From NCBI GenBank assembly GCA_036244855.1, contig BQKZ01002216.1, positions 75,381 to 99,085 of the forward strand: 23,705 bases of DNA. Reading direction: 5' to 3'. Of this stretch, positions 13,660-23,705 are shown one piece after another. The notes under the pieces were generated by a model. That model was not told the DNA's origin. It worked only from the letters and a program-made list of their open reading frames with translations, and did no database searches. Within the stretch, counting starts at the first letter, position 1. Every line of letters starts with the position of its first letter. The position numbers and the translations under genes were made by a program. The DNA comes from Temnopleurus reevesii. Its lineage: Eukaryota > Echinodermata > Echinoidea > Temnopleuroida > Temnopleuridae.

Positions 13660-15056
13660 AAATGAGAATTTATCAGCTGCAATTTACTTTATATTATTTT
13701 ATATCGGGCAAGTTTCTAATGACATTCTCTTCTGAAGTACAGTACTTAATTTAAGTAGAAATAGTTCATATCTAGAATAGACCATTACAGTTGATTTTAT
13801 ATTAATTTTTGTTTATATGCCTGACGAGTATATGTCAATACGTTGACAATACTTGAGATGTAATGCATTAACCTTTACATTTTTTATATCATTAAACGTG
13901 ATTAAACCAACAATGATGACATTATTTGTTTGATATTTTCTCAAGTTTTGATGTTCATGTATGTGTAAACATATTCCGTATTCTTTTAGATGTGAAGATA
14001 TGGCAAAAGTTGTTATGGACAAAACTTGCTATGAAAAGTAGAAGATGAAATCGTATTTTTAAAATTGTAATATATGAATTGCCCCAAATTTCCTCATCAA
14101 TTAGACCTGCTGCTCGTTGTGGTAATTAGTGATAATGCCTCTTGAAATATTTCATTTTCTCCCTTCCAATGTTTCCTTCTGTTGTGTCAATTTATAATGA
14201 CAACTCCGCCCAATATTGCTCTAACCCAGTCCTAGCAATCTCTAATAGATTGACTGTTTCGTCTGATCTTTATAACCTTATTCAAAGATTAATTCCACGT
14301 CCTAAATACACCGACCAATTTACTGCATGGCAAAATATCCAGTTTATGAAAATAGAATCACTCACGAATCGTCCGCAAATTTCAACGCCGATTTAGGGAA
14401 CATATTAATTGTATTGACTATTATAGCGCCTTGAATGGTTCTTTTGAAATCCGGTAAAGAGTTCGCACTAATGACTCCCTGAGCGTGAAAGCGTAATCGC
14501 CCATGTAAAATGCCTACTGTATTCCAGTGAATAGTGAAGGTCGAACACGATTTCGGTGACAGTATGTGCCGAGTTCAAGTGCCCTATTTCTCCAGCCTTT
14601 TCTTTCTTGATATAATTTCATCTTAATTTCTTCCTTTTTCTACATCGTCTCCTTCCCTTTCTTGTATTTCGTCATGCTCTGAGTCCTTTTCCTCTCTCAT
14701 CTACTACATGCTGTATCTCTTTTACACTCTCTTCTCTCTCCCTCCCGAATAGGCCATAAGGGATTCTCAAGAATGAATTTGAAAATGTTTATTGGTCTTA
14801 AGTATTATATCCTTTTTGTCTTTTTCCTTTTTATTTCTGGAACAGATTTAATGTAGGAAATAAGACTTGGAATGGAGTACAAAGTCCTTAAACGTCTGAA
14901 GATGACTTTTCGGGTTTTAATTCACACAAAATCACTAAAACTGAATATTACTTCAGGTTACATTTCTCATGTTTTCCTATAATTTTATAAAACATTTTAG
15001 TGATAAGCAAAACCAAAAAAAATCGAATTCGGTTGAGGGCATCCAAATGTTCATAT

Positions 15057-15057
<1 letters not shown>
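13660..15057. other. No gene seen
   Basis: AT-rich sequence with only short chance frames. A C/T-rich stretch runs from about 14590 to 14760. No RNA gene, inverted-terminal element or exon-like frame with good splice sites was found. Confidence 0.6.
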
Positions 15058-15088
<31 letters not shown>

Positions 15089-15090
15089 GG
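15058..15090 (+). repeat. T10-G23 homopolymer junction
   Basis: Ten T followed directly by 23 G. The G run could form a quadruplex and is prone to sequencing error. Related tracts occur at 17047, 19192 and 20264. Confidence 0.95.
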
Positions 15091-16560
15091 ACTGGCTCTT
15101 GAAGGGCATTATACTTTCCAGCATTCGTAGAGCCTTTTTTTTAAGCCGAATCTTTTTAGGTTCCCTAAAGAACTTTTCACGAGATTTCAAAATTTTCACT
15201 TGGGGAAAAAATCATATCGAAGAAAAGAAAGTAATATTTTCAAATGGAAATTGCAGAGGGGTAATGGGTGGAGGAATTGCAAAGTGGGCGGAGCAATCGG
15301 ACAAATCGGTAAGATGTACTAGTCCTAGGGGTGGAGAAACCGAGCAAATAATCGACAGGTGGCAATCCGGTTTTAAAGTGGTACCAACTTTGATAAGTCC
15401 ATAATCTCTGGTCACTTTTTCTTCTCCCAAAAAAGGGACACCCTTGACTGTTTCTCCCTGTATCCGACCGTCGTTTATTGGTTTCAGAGTATCCCGTTTC
15501 GCGCGATCCCTAGGCTCAAGTGATCTGAAAAACCAACATGACGGACTAAGTCGAAGAAAACCCCGACATCAAGTCCAACCCGAAAAGTAAACGAAGGGAC
15601 CAACGGATGCCAATGTCCACTGCGTGATGTCCAGGGAGTTCCAAGTCTCACGCAAGCTGCACTGGTCTAACAGAAATGAGGGGCAGTTACGGAGAAGGGG
15701 GACCTAAACGGCTGGACACTACCACGACTACGCGGCGAAATGTACTTTCCCCGCGCGCGCGAACAGAAAAAAGGCGCAGAAAGTAAACGTTATCGGTCAA
15801 TGTTATCGTATGCAAGGAAAATGTGTACTTTCTGCCATGTTTGCAAATGGTGTCAAGGTTAAAAGAACGCGAGTACGTCGCAAAGTTCACGCTTGGAGAC
15901 GTGGGGGCTGAAAAGGGAAAATTGACCCATTTTCTGGTCATGTCGGTGGGTTTCGATTACGGCCCTCCACAAAAGATGATCCAATTTTGATAACGGAAGA
16001 CCGACAATGAAAATTGTGATTTTTGTCCGGGTTTTAATAAGAGAGGGTCTGAATACATGGTAATGGTCTATCATTCTTTTCGGATGGTCGTTTTCAATAC
16101 TCCTGGTCAGTAGCAACAGATGGCGAGTGAAGATTATTGAAAATCCATTTGCAAAACTATTTTTGTTTGAAAGAGTAAGGGATGGGAAGTCAATGGGCTT
16201 GTGATGGTTTTTTCCGCTTTGAAGGAACTCACGATTTTAGGCATTTTTTTTCTGGTCGACAGATGTGAATTTCTACACGCTCATGATTAAATCAACAAAA
16301 TATGCTCTTAGTTTGGCAACTGAGCCTACTTTTTGGACATATCCCGATATCATTATTTTTCAATTTATAAAAAGGAAATCATTTCTAATCACGTATCGCA
16401 ATGGATAGATTAGATGACTTTGAAATTGACGCGTATTAGAAGCGATAGAGATGGATAGCTCTACAATTTCGTGAAATAACGAAACATAATTACTGAAATT
16501 AGAGGGCATCAAAGGGGATAAAGGTTAGTTTGGGAGGAAGAAAATAAACGAATTGAAAAA
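15091..16560. other. No gene seen; moderately GC-rich segment
   Basis: From about 15430 to 15950 the base composition rises and CpG is frequent, with TTTCCCCGCGCGCGCGAAC near 15748. This could be regulatory or an old element. Open frames on both strands here lack recognisable domains. Confidence 0.5.
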
Positions 16561-16569
16561 TTAACGGGA

Positions 16570-16799
16570 TGTCAGAAGGAAAGAGAGGTAGAGAGAGAGA
16601 GAAAGGGAGAGAGAGATGAAGAGTGTATGTGAATGCATGTATTTGGGCTGTATGTGTGTAAGATATAGATACATGAGAGACAGAAAGGGACTGGATAGAG
16701 AAACAATTGAGAGATGGAAATAGAGGGAGAGAGAGAGATAGAGAGGGGGGTCGAGACTGAGAGGGGGAGGAGAGGTTGTAGGTTAGTGATGCAGATGCA

Positions 16800-16844
<45 letters not shown>

Positions 16845-16845
16845 A
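16570..16845 (+). repeat. GA-rich simple repeat followed by ATG/GAT microsatellite
   Basis: Repeated GAGA and GGGAGAGA blocks run from 16581 to about 16775. An uninterrupted (ATG)n tract of about 15 units covers 16799-16842. Apparent Ser-, Ile- or Met-rich proteins are artefacts. Confidence 0.93.
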
Positions 16846-17046
16846 ATGACGAAGAATACGAAAATGAGCATAATGATGATGACGGTAGTGAAAATAAAAT
16901 ATACCCTAAATTACAACCCAGAGAAAACATTTACGTTTACATTTTTCAGAAACAGTGGCGGAGGTGCGAGGGGTAGGGGAAATCGCTCCGTCAAATATAT
17001 GTTTGTTTTTTATCCTTTTTTTTTGTTTGTTTGTTTGTGTTTTTTC

Positions 17047-17060
17047 GGGGGGGGGGGGGG
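17047..17060 (+). repeat. G14 tract after T-rich sequence
   Basis: Fourteen G following TTTTTTC and an upstream (TTTG)n stretch. It is similar in layout to the other T/G junctions. Confidence 0.9.
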
Positions 17061-17701
17061 TATATTGTTTTTGAAGGGTGCCTTGCAATCATAATTATAG
17101 TCCGCTCCCCCTTCTTAAAATGACCTGTGAATGTTTGGGGTTAGGGGGATGTTCATCATTTATTAAATCATCAACATTTTAACTGGATGCCCTCATAATA
17201 AGATGTTGGTGTCACGATGCGTCTTTCCCCTTTCCAAATTTAAAATAACCAAACTTCAAAACGTATTCAGCTAACTTTAAAGCGGACAAGGGTGACCACT
17301 CCAATCTAATGACAACCCATCTCTCAAGTCCAACTTTTTTTTCGAACGCGCGTTAAAACAAAGGCACTTGCTCCGATACAATCTAGTATCAAGCTATCCA
17401 AGGGGGCTCGGAAAGGAGAAAGAAACGTTATCTTCTGAAAGGGCGCAGGGCGAAGTTCAAGTATGGCGTTCCAAAGAAAAGATACCACATATCGTATGCA
17501 TTCATCGCAAGACGGTATAAAATTTAATTGAATATGTAAGAGATAAGGACCAAATTTGTTTCTCACCACAATTGAGCGCTCAAAATCAAAGTGTTTCCCA
17601 GAGAAAGTTCTTTGTTCGTGGCCGTACTGTGAGAAATACATTCAACCCTTCGTGTTTATTTCTTTATATTTGACAGCAATTAACTTGTATGTTGGAGTTG
17701 A
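17061..17701. other. No feature seen
   Basis: One 105-codon reverse-strand frame (17324-17641) has no recognisable domain and no coding-like bias. I do not call it. Confidence 0.55.
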
Positions 17702-18013
17702 AAATTATATATGTCACGCGATATAGCTCATAGTTTCGATCATTATGAAAAAATAGAAAGAAGCGGTATGTATGGAAAGAATGTTTATTCAAGCAGTGAT
17801 GATCTAGTTTTTCTCGAGTGGTAGGAAGTGGTGTGTCGCAGCCGACCAGTTCCTAGTTCCGGCGGAACGATTCTTGTCGATTCGTTGCCCGAAAACCGTT
17901 GTTTGGATAGTCCAGTTGAGGACTATGTGTTTTGATAGCACCCACCTCTGCATATTTTCTTACACTCAAACAAACCACTCAACCACAGAGTCCATACATA
18001 ACCCTTTTTTTTT

Positions 18014-18103
18014 TAAGGTAACGAATTCTGGCAGATCGTCATCAATAATTGCATTGAGGATATCATGCTGCTCCGTCAATCTTCCCAACTTTCTAAGATA
18101 ATT
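18014..18103 (-). pseudogene. Exon-like coding fragment, ankyrin-like (tentative)
   Basis: The reverse strand reads LRKLGRLTEQHDILNAIIDD then DLPEFVTL, 30 codons without a stop and with a protein-like composition. The pattern xxxAIxxxDLxxFxxL resembles the start of an ankyrin-repeat stack. The second copy (19515-19604) preserves the same codons exactly. It then runs into a poly-A-derived lysine run whose length differs between copies, so an intact gene is not supported. Confidence 0.25.
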
Positions 18104-18490
18104 GCCATTTTTTCTATTCTATTATGAGGGGGTGCTCTTTGCAAGATAAATAGAAAAATCTTAGTTTGCATGATGCGGATCCAGTAGGCACGTAAATGTT
18201 CAGATGATTCGTTCCTTAGGATCCAATCGCCCATGACAAGGACCCCGGGATCCTCGATTACGATAAATACCTGAGAATGACATTATTTTTATGGATATGA
18301 TAATAATGAATTGATGATATGTGCTATCTTTATAGTGCATATATCCGCGCTGCAGAATGGTCAAAGCGCTTTAGTACTATTATTACCCTGGTTTTAGCCC
18401 GGCGTATATCAACGCACATGTCATTTCGAGGAATTTCATGCCATGTTCGCCTCACCTAGGTTAAGTGCAGTAGTGTTGATGACCCCCTTC

Positions 18491-18703
18491 ATGGTATGGT
18501 ATGGTACTTTATTTCCAATCGTTAAAAAGACATAATATACAACATGATACGAAATCAGAATACATTTGGCAAATTTACATGTGAACAAAAACATAACTTG
18601 CAAATAATAAGATTGGCTGGATTGCCCTTTCAGAAGAATTAAAATAAATACTTCTGTTCTTCCAAGAGGTCCAGATATACAATATAAATAATCGCCCTCC
18701 ATA
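18491..18703 (-). mobile_element. Probable non-LTR retroposon 3' end, reverse orientation
   Basis: Read on the reverse strand, the segment ends ATTGGAAATAAAGTACCATA followed by further CCATA units, the style of a LINE 3' end with a short tandem tail. It is absent from copy 2 of the duplicated segment, which has about 200 unrelated bases in its place (about 20000-20195). Confidence 0.5.
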
Positions 18704-18769
18704 TCATGCAAGGGTACGACTGATATAAATCTGAAAATTGTATGATACTTGAAAGAAAATATGCCAAAC

Positions 18770-19169
18770 CTGTCTCGTTCCTCGGCTTTGCTCTTCCAAC
18801 CTGTTGACTGTCTAGATGTTCCACTTTATAAACTTATATACTTGTGAAGTTTCCTTTTTTTCTATTGCCGCCCCAAAATCTTTCAGGTTTTTTTTTTTAA
18901 TGTAATGCCACTTCGATGTTATTGCTCCTAGTTCCTATATTTTCAACTACTGTAACTTTTTAAAATATTTTTATACTCTCACTGGCCTTTTTTCTTTTTT
19001 CTATTTTATTCATATATATATATATTTTTTTTTTTAATACCTCATCATAATTTGAATCTCTTGTAAATATCGTAATTTGTCATTAATTTCTATCTAACTC
19101 ACCATTTGTATTTTTAAAGTTTTTATGTTATGGTATTTTGATAACTACATGAATAAAAAAAAAGAAGAA
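18770..19169 (+). mobile_element. Retroposon insertion with 17-base target-site duplication
   Basis: This segment of about 400 bases ends in AATAAAAAAAAAG. It is bracketed by identical 17-base repeats AAGAAAATATGCCAAAC (18753-18769 and 19168-19184). Copy 2 of the flanking sequence has one uninterrupted version, AAGAAAATATGCCGAAC (20244-20260), that is, an empty site. Poly-A tail, long target duplication and empty site together indicate LINE-type integration. No coding sequence is left, so it is a 5'-truncated LINE or a SINE. Confidence 0.75.
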
Positions 19170-19191
19170 GAAAATATGCCAAACGTTTATC

Positions 19192-19205
19192 GGGGGGGGG
19201 GGGGN
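19192..19205 (+). other. G13 run and single-N join
   Basis: Thirteen G followed by one N, then the first base of the second copy of the duplicated segment. This looks like an artificial join made at an unreadable G tract. Confidence 0.85.
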
Positions 19206-20260
19206 AAATTATATATGTCACGCGATATAGCTCATAGTTTCGATCATTATGAAAAAATAGAAAGAAGCGGTATGTATGGAAAGAATGTTTATTCAAGCAG
19301 TGATGATCTAGTTTTTTCTCGAGTGGTAGGAAGTGGTGTGTCGCAGCCGACCAGTTCCTAGTTCCGGCGGAACGATTCTTGTCGATTCGTTGCCCGAAAA
19401 CCGTTGTTTGGATAGTCCAGTTGAGGACTATGTGTTTTGATAGCACCCACCTCTGCATATTTTCTTACACTCAAACAAACCACTCAACAACAGAGTCCAT
19501 ACATAACCCTTTTTTAAGGTAACGAATTCTGGCAGATCGTCATCAATAATTGCATTGAGGATATCATGCTGCTCCGTCAATCTTCCCAACTTTCTAAGAT
19601 AATTGCAATTTTTCTATTTTATTATGAGGGGGTGCTCTTTGCAGGATAAATAGAAAAATCTTAGTTTGCATGATGCGGATCCAGTAGGCACGTAAATATT
19701 CAGATGATTCGTTCCTTAGGATCCAATCGCCCATGACAAGGACCCCGGGATCCTCGATTACGAATAATACCTGAGAATGACATTATTTTCATGAATATAT
19801 ATTGGATATGATAATAATGAATTGATGATATGTGCTATCTCTATAGTGCATATTATATCCACTCTGCAGAATGGCCAAATCGCTTTTGTATTATAACCTT
19901 GGCTTTAGCCCGGCGCACATGGTATTCTGAGGAATTTCATGCCATGTTCATCTCACTTAGGTTAAGTACAGAAGTGTTGATGAACCTCCTCACCCCCCTC
20001 TTATTTTTTTAAATCTATTTGTTGTTGTTTTTTCAGTCGAAATAGAGTTTGGCCGCAACGTATACTTCAATTAGACTGCACTGAGACTGGACTCTTTTTT
20101 AAATCTGTGCTACATCTATCTATGTGTGGGGAAGAATTCGTTCCCACAAGTACGGGTTGACATTTTCTTTTTAAATGGATGTAGTGTAAAAATATCATGC
20201 AAGGACACGACTATTATAAATTTAAAAATTGTATGTTACTTGAAAGAAAATATGCCGAAC
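19206..20260. repeat. Duplicated segment, copy 2
   Basis: The partner of 17702-18769, starting at the base after the N. It lacks both retroposon insertions and carries about 200 different bases at 20000-20195. Like copy 1, it is followed by a G run. Confidence 0.92.
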
Positions 20261-20263
20261 GTC

Positions 20264-20291
20264 TTTTTTTTTTGGGGGGGGGGGGGGGGGG
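20264..20291 (+). repeat. T10-G18 homopolymer junction
   Basis: Ten T followed by eighteen G, directly after GCCGAACGTC. It occupies the same place relative to the duplicated segment as the G run at 19192. Confidence 0.95.
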
Positions 20292-21096
20292 AGTTAACAG
20301 ACATTAAGGGTCCATCGCATTGAGTAGACGTATAATGATCTTCATCATCCTTATTATTGAAAATATATGTATATATATATACCGGGATAGCTAGGAAGAT
20401 GATAAAGGGCGCCTCTGAATTAAAAAGCACGCGGTTAGGCAACAAAAGAACCCCAAGGACAGTTCAACTGCGGGCGATAACTGTCCGATGATTTTGGTCA
20501 TCTTAAAATGATGAAATAGTGGCAAATTGTGAACAAGGGAGAGAAGAATAAGACAACCAACATTGTCGCCAAATCGATTGAGATAACACAAGGATTGTTA
20601 TTGCATCTGAATTCAAGTCGGTTCGTGCCATTGTTTGAAGCGCACGCGCTGATAAATACCAACCAAAACAAAACAAGATATGACAACTGAAAAAGGCGCG
20701 CCGGTGTACGAGTGAAATTCACTGATTTCATGTTATTGCTCTATCTGAGATTTTAAGAGCAATTATTCGCGCTGAATGAGATTTAGATGACCTCGTAGCT
20801 TTTAATTGATAGAGAAGAATTGGCCAATTCGAGAGGGAATTGATAGTGGAATCGTTGATTTTCTCGGAATTATCTAAACGATTTTTCACCGAACAAGTTG
20901 TCTTGGTGGGTCGATAACTGGCGAGGTTGTCGCTATCGTCCGAGCGATCGATGTGATACGGCGATTGGAGTGAAGTGCGGTCAAAATACAAAACTGAAAC
21001 TTTTATGTTAACGTACACACTTAGAAATAAGGGTGCAGCCCCTGGTACGATATTAGCCCCCATAGAAAAATACTCTTAGGATGCATGGAGATATGC
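20292..21096. other. No gene seen
   Basis: Two reverse-strand frames of 77 and 111 codons (20498-20731 and 20728-21063) have no recognisable domain. There is a short (TA)n stretch near 20366. Confidence 0.5.
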
Positions 21097-21171
21097 AGCG
21101 TCGTGGTGTAGTGGTTTAGACCCTCGCCTTTCAACTATAGAAGGTCAGCGGTTCGAATCCTACCCATGGCG
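21097..21171 (+). mobile_element. tRNA-like SINE head
   Basis: TGGTGTAGTGG (21104-21114) fits the RNA polymerase III A box and GGTTCGAATCC (21150-21160) fits the B box perfectly, with the spacing of a tRNA. The anticodon stem and acceptor stem do not pair, so it is not a working tRNA. The D-arm style resembles tRNA-Glu/Asp, and a position-based reading gives a TTC anticodon. It is most likely the promoter head of a tRNA-derived SINE; the body and tail downstream are not clearly delimited. Confidence 0.65.
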
Positions 21172-21999
21172 TTGATTTCCTCCATTGATTTAGTGCAGCG
21201 GCTCTCGGCCTCTTGGCCATCAAAATGTTAAATTTGTTGCAAAAAATGTTGCAAAAATATTCTTGATTTGATGGGGGCGTTCTCAGTATCTCAATTTTGC
21301 AGTCCAAGCATACACTTTTGGCAGCCCCTCGGAGCCCTAAGTAGCGCGGTGAAAGATTAAATCATATATCAAAGCTTTCGGATGGTAAGCAATTTGTGTG
21401 ATTAAACAATTTCTTGCCAACACAATTAATAACACTGACCACCTCTACTAAGATAGATATTCAACATTTATGTCTTCCAAACTCTTACTTAAAAAATGGT
21501 TGTATATTCCGCTTTATTCATTCATTTCGTAAACGTGGTGCAAACAGAGCCTCATGGAAGACCACCGAATTGGCGAAATGAACCACCCTGTATAAATATC
21601 AGACATAAACAAAATAAAAAATCTACCTGTATGGTCAACGTAACTATGTATTTTTCCGGGCAGTCAAAAACAAAGAAAAATATCAACAAAAATCATAAGG
21701 AAATATGACAATATTTATGACATAGCAGCATACTCGGTTGGAAAAGTTTCACTGAAAAACCCGGGGAGCGGTATAATTCCCTTGTGGAAAGTTGAAAATG
21801 TACAGTGAATGGTAGGATTAAGCACGGCCCATTGGCAATGGATTTAGGGCTAAACCTTGACTTGTGATGAGGCGTTTAACCTGCCCGTTTCATCTAATTT
21901 GAAGTAGGGGGATGGTTTTAGTTCAAATCGCAGAGGTTTGATTTCTTCTTTTTTATTGTTATTTTGATCACATCTTTCATTACTTCCAGCTGTGTAATA
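21172..21999. other. No gene seen; possible SINE body and LINE tail
   Basis: The first 150-200 bases may be the SINE body. Near 21583, CACCCTGTATAAATATCAGA followed by A-rich sequence looks like a LINE 3' end, but there is no target duplication to support it. Confidence 0.35.
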
Positions 22000-22002
22000 A
22001 GA

Positions 22003-22163
22003 TCATGACGACGACGATGAAGATGATGATGGTGATGATGATGATGATGATGATGATGATGACGAAGATGATGATGGTGATGATGATGTTACTTATGACA
22101 ATAATGATAATGATATATGACAAATGTGATGATGATAAGAGGGGAACAAGGGCAGGGTGTGTG

Positions 22164-22228
<65 letters not shown>

Positions 22229-22244
22229 GATGTGTGTGTGTGTG

Positions 22245-22275
<31 letters not shown>
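22003..22275 (+). repeat. Compound microsatellite cluster
   Basis: A GAT/GAC-rich tract (22003-22095) is followed by (TA)n at 22166-22196, (GT)n at 22197-22226 and 22231-22247, and (GTT)n to 22275, all directly abutting. Met-, Val- or Cys-rich frames across it are artefacts. TG-rich sequence continues to about 22420. Confidence 0.95.
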
Positions 22276-22276
<1 letters not shown>

Positions 22277-22606
22277 TAGTTTGATTGGATAAAACTAACC
22301 AGACTCTGGTTAGTACATGTTTGTGTGCATGCGTGTGTGTACTGTGTGCATGCGTGTGTAAGTGTGTGTGTCCGTGTGTATGTGCGTGCCCGAGAAAGAT
22401 ATTATGTGTATGTGTATGTGTGTGACCAGAGATGTACAGAGAAATAGAATGAGAGGGATGACAAGTGAAATGGTGTCAGAAGGAAAAAAAAGATGTACGA
22501 AGAGAGAGATGGGGGAGATGCGGAATAAGAGAGAAAAAATATAAAGAGAAGAGGAAGGCAGAGGTCAATGAAAGAGATGAGTTTGCTCAAGAGCGAGAAA
22601 CGCTCC

Positions 22607-22676
22607 CTGTCACCCCAGGGATTCCCACCGAGCCCCTCGGACTGTCACCCCGGGGACCCGCACCGCGCCCCTGACC
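22607..22676 (+). repeat. GC-rich 35-base direct repeat, two copies
   Basis: CTGTCACCCC at 22607 and 22642 begins two successive 35-base units (CACCGAGCCCCT against CACCGCGCCCCT). They stand out as GC-rich in AT-rich surroundings. Confidence 0.75.
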
Positions 22677-23155
22677 ACCTACCAAAAGTCAACTCCCGAT
22701 TGTTTAATTACCAATTCGTTCATATTAATAGCACGCGCAACTCTTTCTTTCCTCCTTCATAACCCCCCATCTCCCTACCCTTGCACTTCGCGCCGACATC
22801 GCCAGGCCCAACGTTGTTTCAGTTTGTTCTTCCCTCGGGGTGTAAGGCACCAAAGAAAATAAACTTTCCATTGTGAAGACCCGAGAGAGAACCAGCAACA
22901 CGACGACGACGAAGAAAGGGAAACATCTCAACAAAAAAACCTTTCATTTCTTTACAAGATCGTTCCCCGGTTTTCACACCAAAAAGTTGTTTAACTCTTA
23001 TTTTCTGTGCATCGCCCGCCTAGCTCCCTAATGGATTTCGAGATCGTATCTGTGTTGGTCAAAAAAAGCATGTAACAAAAAAGGAAAGCCCGTGTTTGCA
23101 TAGAAATGACAACGTTACCAGCGGCGGTGAATCATAGTGCACTCGCCTTCGAAGC
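22677..23155. other. No gene seen
   Basis: Moderately GC-rich sequence. A reverse-strand frame (22725-22934) starts with a hydrophobic stretch, but that stretch derives from a GAC/GAA-type repeat. I do not call it a secreted protein. Confidence 0.5.
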
Positions 23156-23203
23156 TTCCCGCGCTTTTTATTTCTTTTCCCGCGCCTTTCATTTTTCCCG
23201 CGC
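23156..23203 (+). promoter_or_regulatory. Cluster of three E2F-like motifs
   Basis: TTCCCGCGC occurs at 23156-23164, 23177-23185 and 23195-23203, two of them preceded by further T (TTTCCCGCG). The consensus for E2F is TTTSSCGC. The motifs share one strand, are spaced 21 and 18 bases apart and end in a CG run. No exon follows inside the window, so any target gene would lie beyond the right edge or be unrecognised. Confidence 0.4.
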
Positions 23204-23524
23204 GCGCGCCGATTCGTTCCTAAGAAGCCTACTTGTCAGACTTAATTAAAGACGCCTTATCTTAAGTACTATCGAATGCGTGAAAATGAGGCCCATTAGA
23301 GATGTAAGAACGCATTAAAGTTGACGAAAGAATAATATGATTAGACATGAACAAAAATATACACATCGTGCGAGGAAACATCAAGTCGTTATACACGGAT
23401 AAAATCCACACTCTCACTTTTTAATATGACAAAAAAAAAAAAATAGAACACGGGTGAATTATCATCAGTCCCCACGGCAACTGTTCGGCTAACTTTATAC
23501 TAGTTTAAAATTACTTAAACCAAC

Positions 23525-23705
23525 CTCTCAAAAGTGAATAAAAAGAAGCTGTTATCGTATGAATGCTCTATAATAGAATAGGAAGATTATGAAGAAGAAG
23601 AACAAGTGAAAAACAGAATTGGATCTCAAAAGTGAAGAAGAAGAAGTTATAGTAAATGTCGTAATATACTAAAGGAAGATGAAGAAGAAGAAGAAGAAGA
23701 ATAAG
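23525..23705 (+). repeat. Diverged tandem duplication ending in GAA microsatellite
   Basis: CTCAAAAGTGAA occurs at about 23527 and 23627. Each occurrence leads through AAGAAG(C/T)T(G/A)TTAT and AGGAAGAT to a (GAA)n tract, giving two units of about 95-100 bases cut by the window end. Confidence 0.75.

Larger units (their letters stand above)
17702..18769. repeat. Duplicated segment, copy 1
   Basis: From AAATTATATATGTCACGCGA onward this matches 19206-20260, base for base over long stretches. Small differences include T10 against T6 at 18005, a 10-base indel near 18295, and more divergence after 18330. Homology is interrupted at 18491-18703 and resumes at ATCATGCAAGG (18704) to GCCAAAC (18769). 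The two copies probably represent two haplotypes rather than a true tandem duplication. Confidence 0.92.

Noticed and set aside
15687..16116. GC-richer segment with reverse-strand frames
   Set aside because: The translations look random and the frames conflict. Only the base composition is worth noting.
17324..17641. A 105-codon reverse-strand frame
   Set aside because: No recognisable motif and no coding-like pattern; the length is within chance for this window.
20498..21063. Two overlapping reverse-strand frames, one with a hydrophobic segment
   Set aside because: Neither has a domain or supporting splice sites, and they overlap each other in different frames.
21097..21171. A functional tRNA-Glu gene
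   Set aside because: The A and B boxes are good, but the anticodon and acceptor stems do not pair. A SINE head is the better explanation.
22725..22934. A small secreted protein on the reverse strand with a signal-like start
   Set aside because: The hydrophobic start comes from a GAC/GAA-rich simple sequence. There is no conserved domain, splice context or clear promoter.

Overview
The window is animal genomic DNA: AT-rich, intron-rich, full of short simple repeats and small transposon remnants, and with two stretches of N. Its one recognisable gene is the 3' part of a BRCA2 orthologue on the plus strand. The animal is probably a marine invertebrate deuterostome, most likely a sea urchin. The gene does not prove the species; that is an inference from the protein's intermediate similarity to vertebrate BRCA2 and from the repeat style.

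Positions 1-9736 hold nine BRCA2 exons whose splice phases all agree (1-51, 407-560, 1451-1581, 2564-2683, 3394-3575, 4397-4600, 5924-6014, 7471-7653, 8021-9736). They encode 943 residues plus the stop: the end of OB2, the Tower inserted into OB2, the rest of OB2, OB3, and a long 571-residue C-terminal tail. The BRC repeats, helical domain and OB1 lie upstream of the window. Intron 3 starts with GC instead of GT.

The most unusual content is inside this gene. Three different exons have each been partly duplicated in tandem, and the extra copies have decayed in place: (i) the end of the Tower exon, twice, interleaved with a GAT microsatellite; (ii) the OB2/OB3 linker exon, three partial copies around the real one; (iii) the OB3 exon, an array of about seven copies at roughly 210-base spacing ahead of the one intact exon. 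Nearly all extra copies carry in-frame stops or have lost a splice site, so I read them as pseudo-exons rather than alternative exons.

Positions 9737-23705 contain no gene I can support. They hold a 3' UTR, a pogo/Tigger-like element, several short inverted-repeat (MITE-like) elements, ends of non-LTR retroposons, a tRNA-like SINE head, several small tandem repeats, and T-run/G-run tracts. A stretch of about 1 kb occurs twice (17702-18769 and 19206-20260), joined at a single N next to a G run. This looks like two haplotypes placed end to end by the assembler. If so, it gives a filled and an empty site for a retroposon of about 400 bases with 17-base target duplications. Near the right edge three TTCCCGCGC motifs cluster in CpG-rich sequence and could be E2F-type sites of a promoter whose gene lies outside the window.
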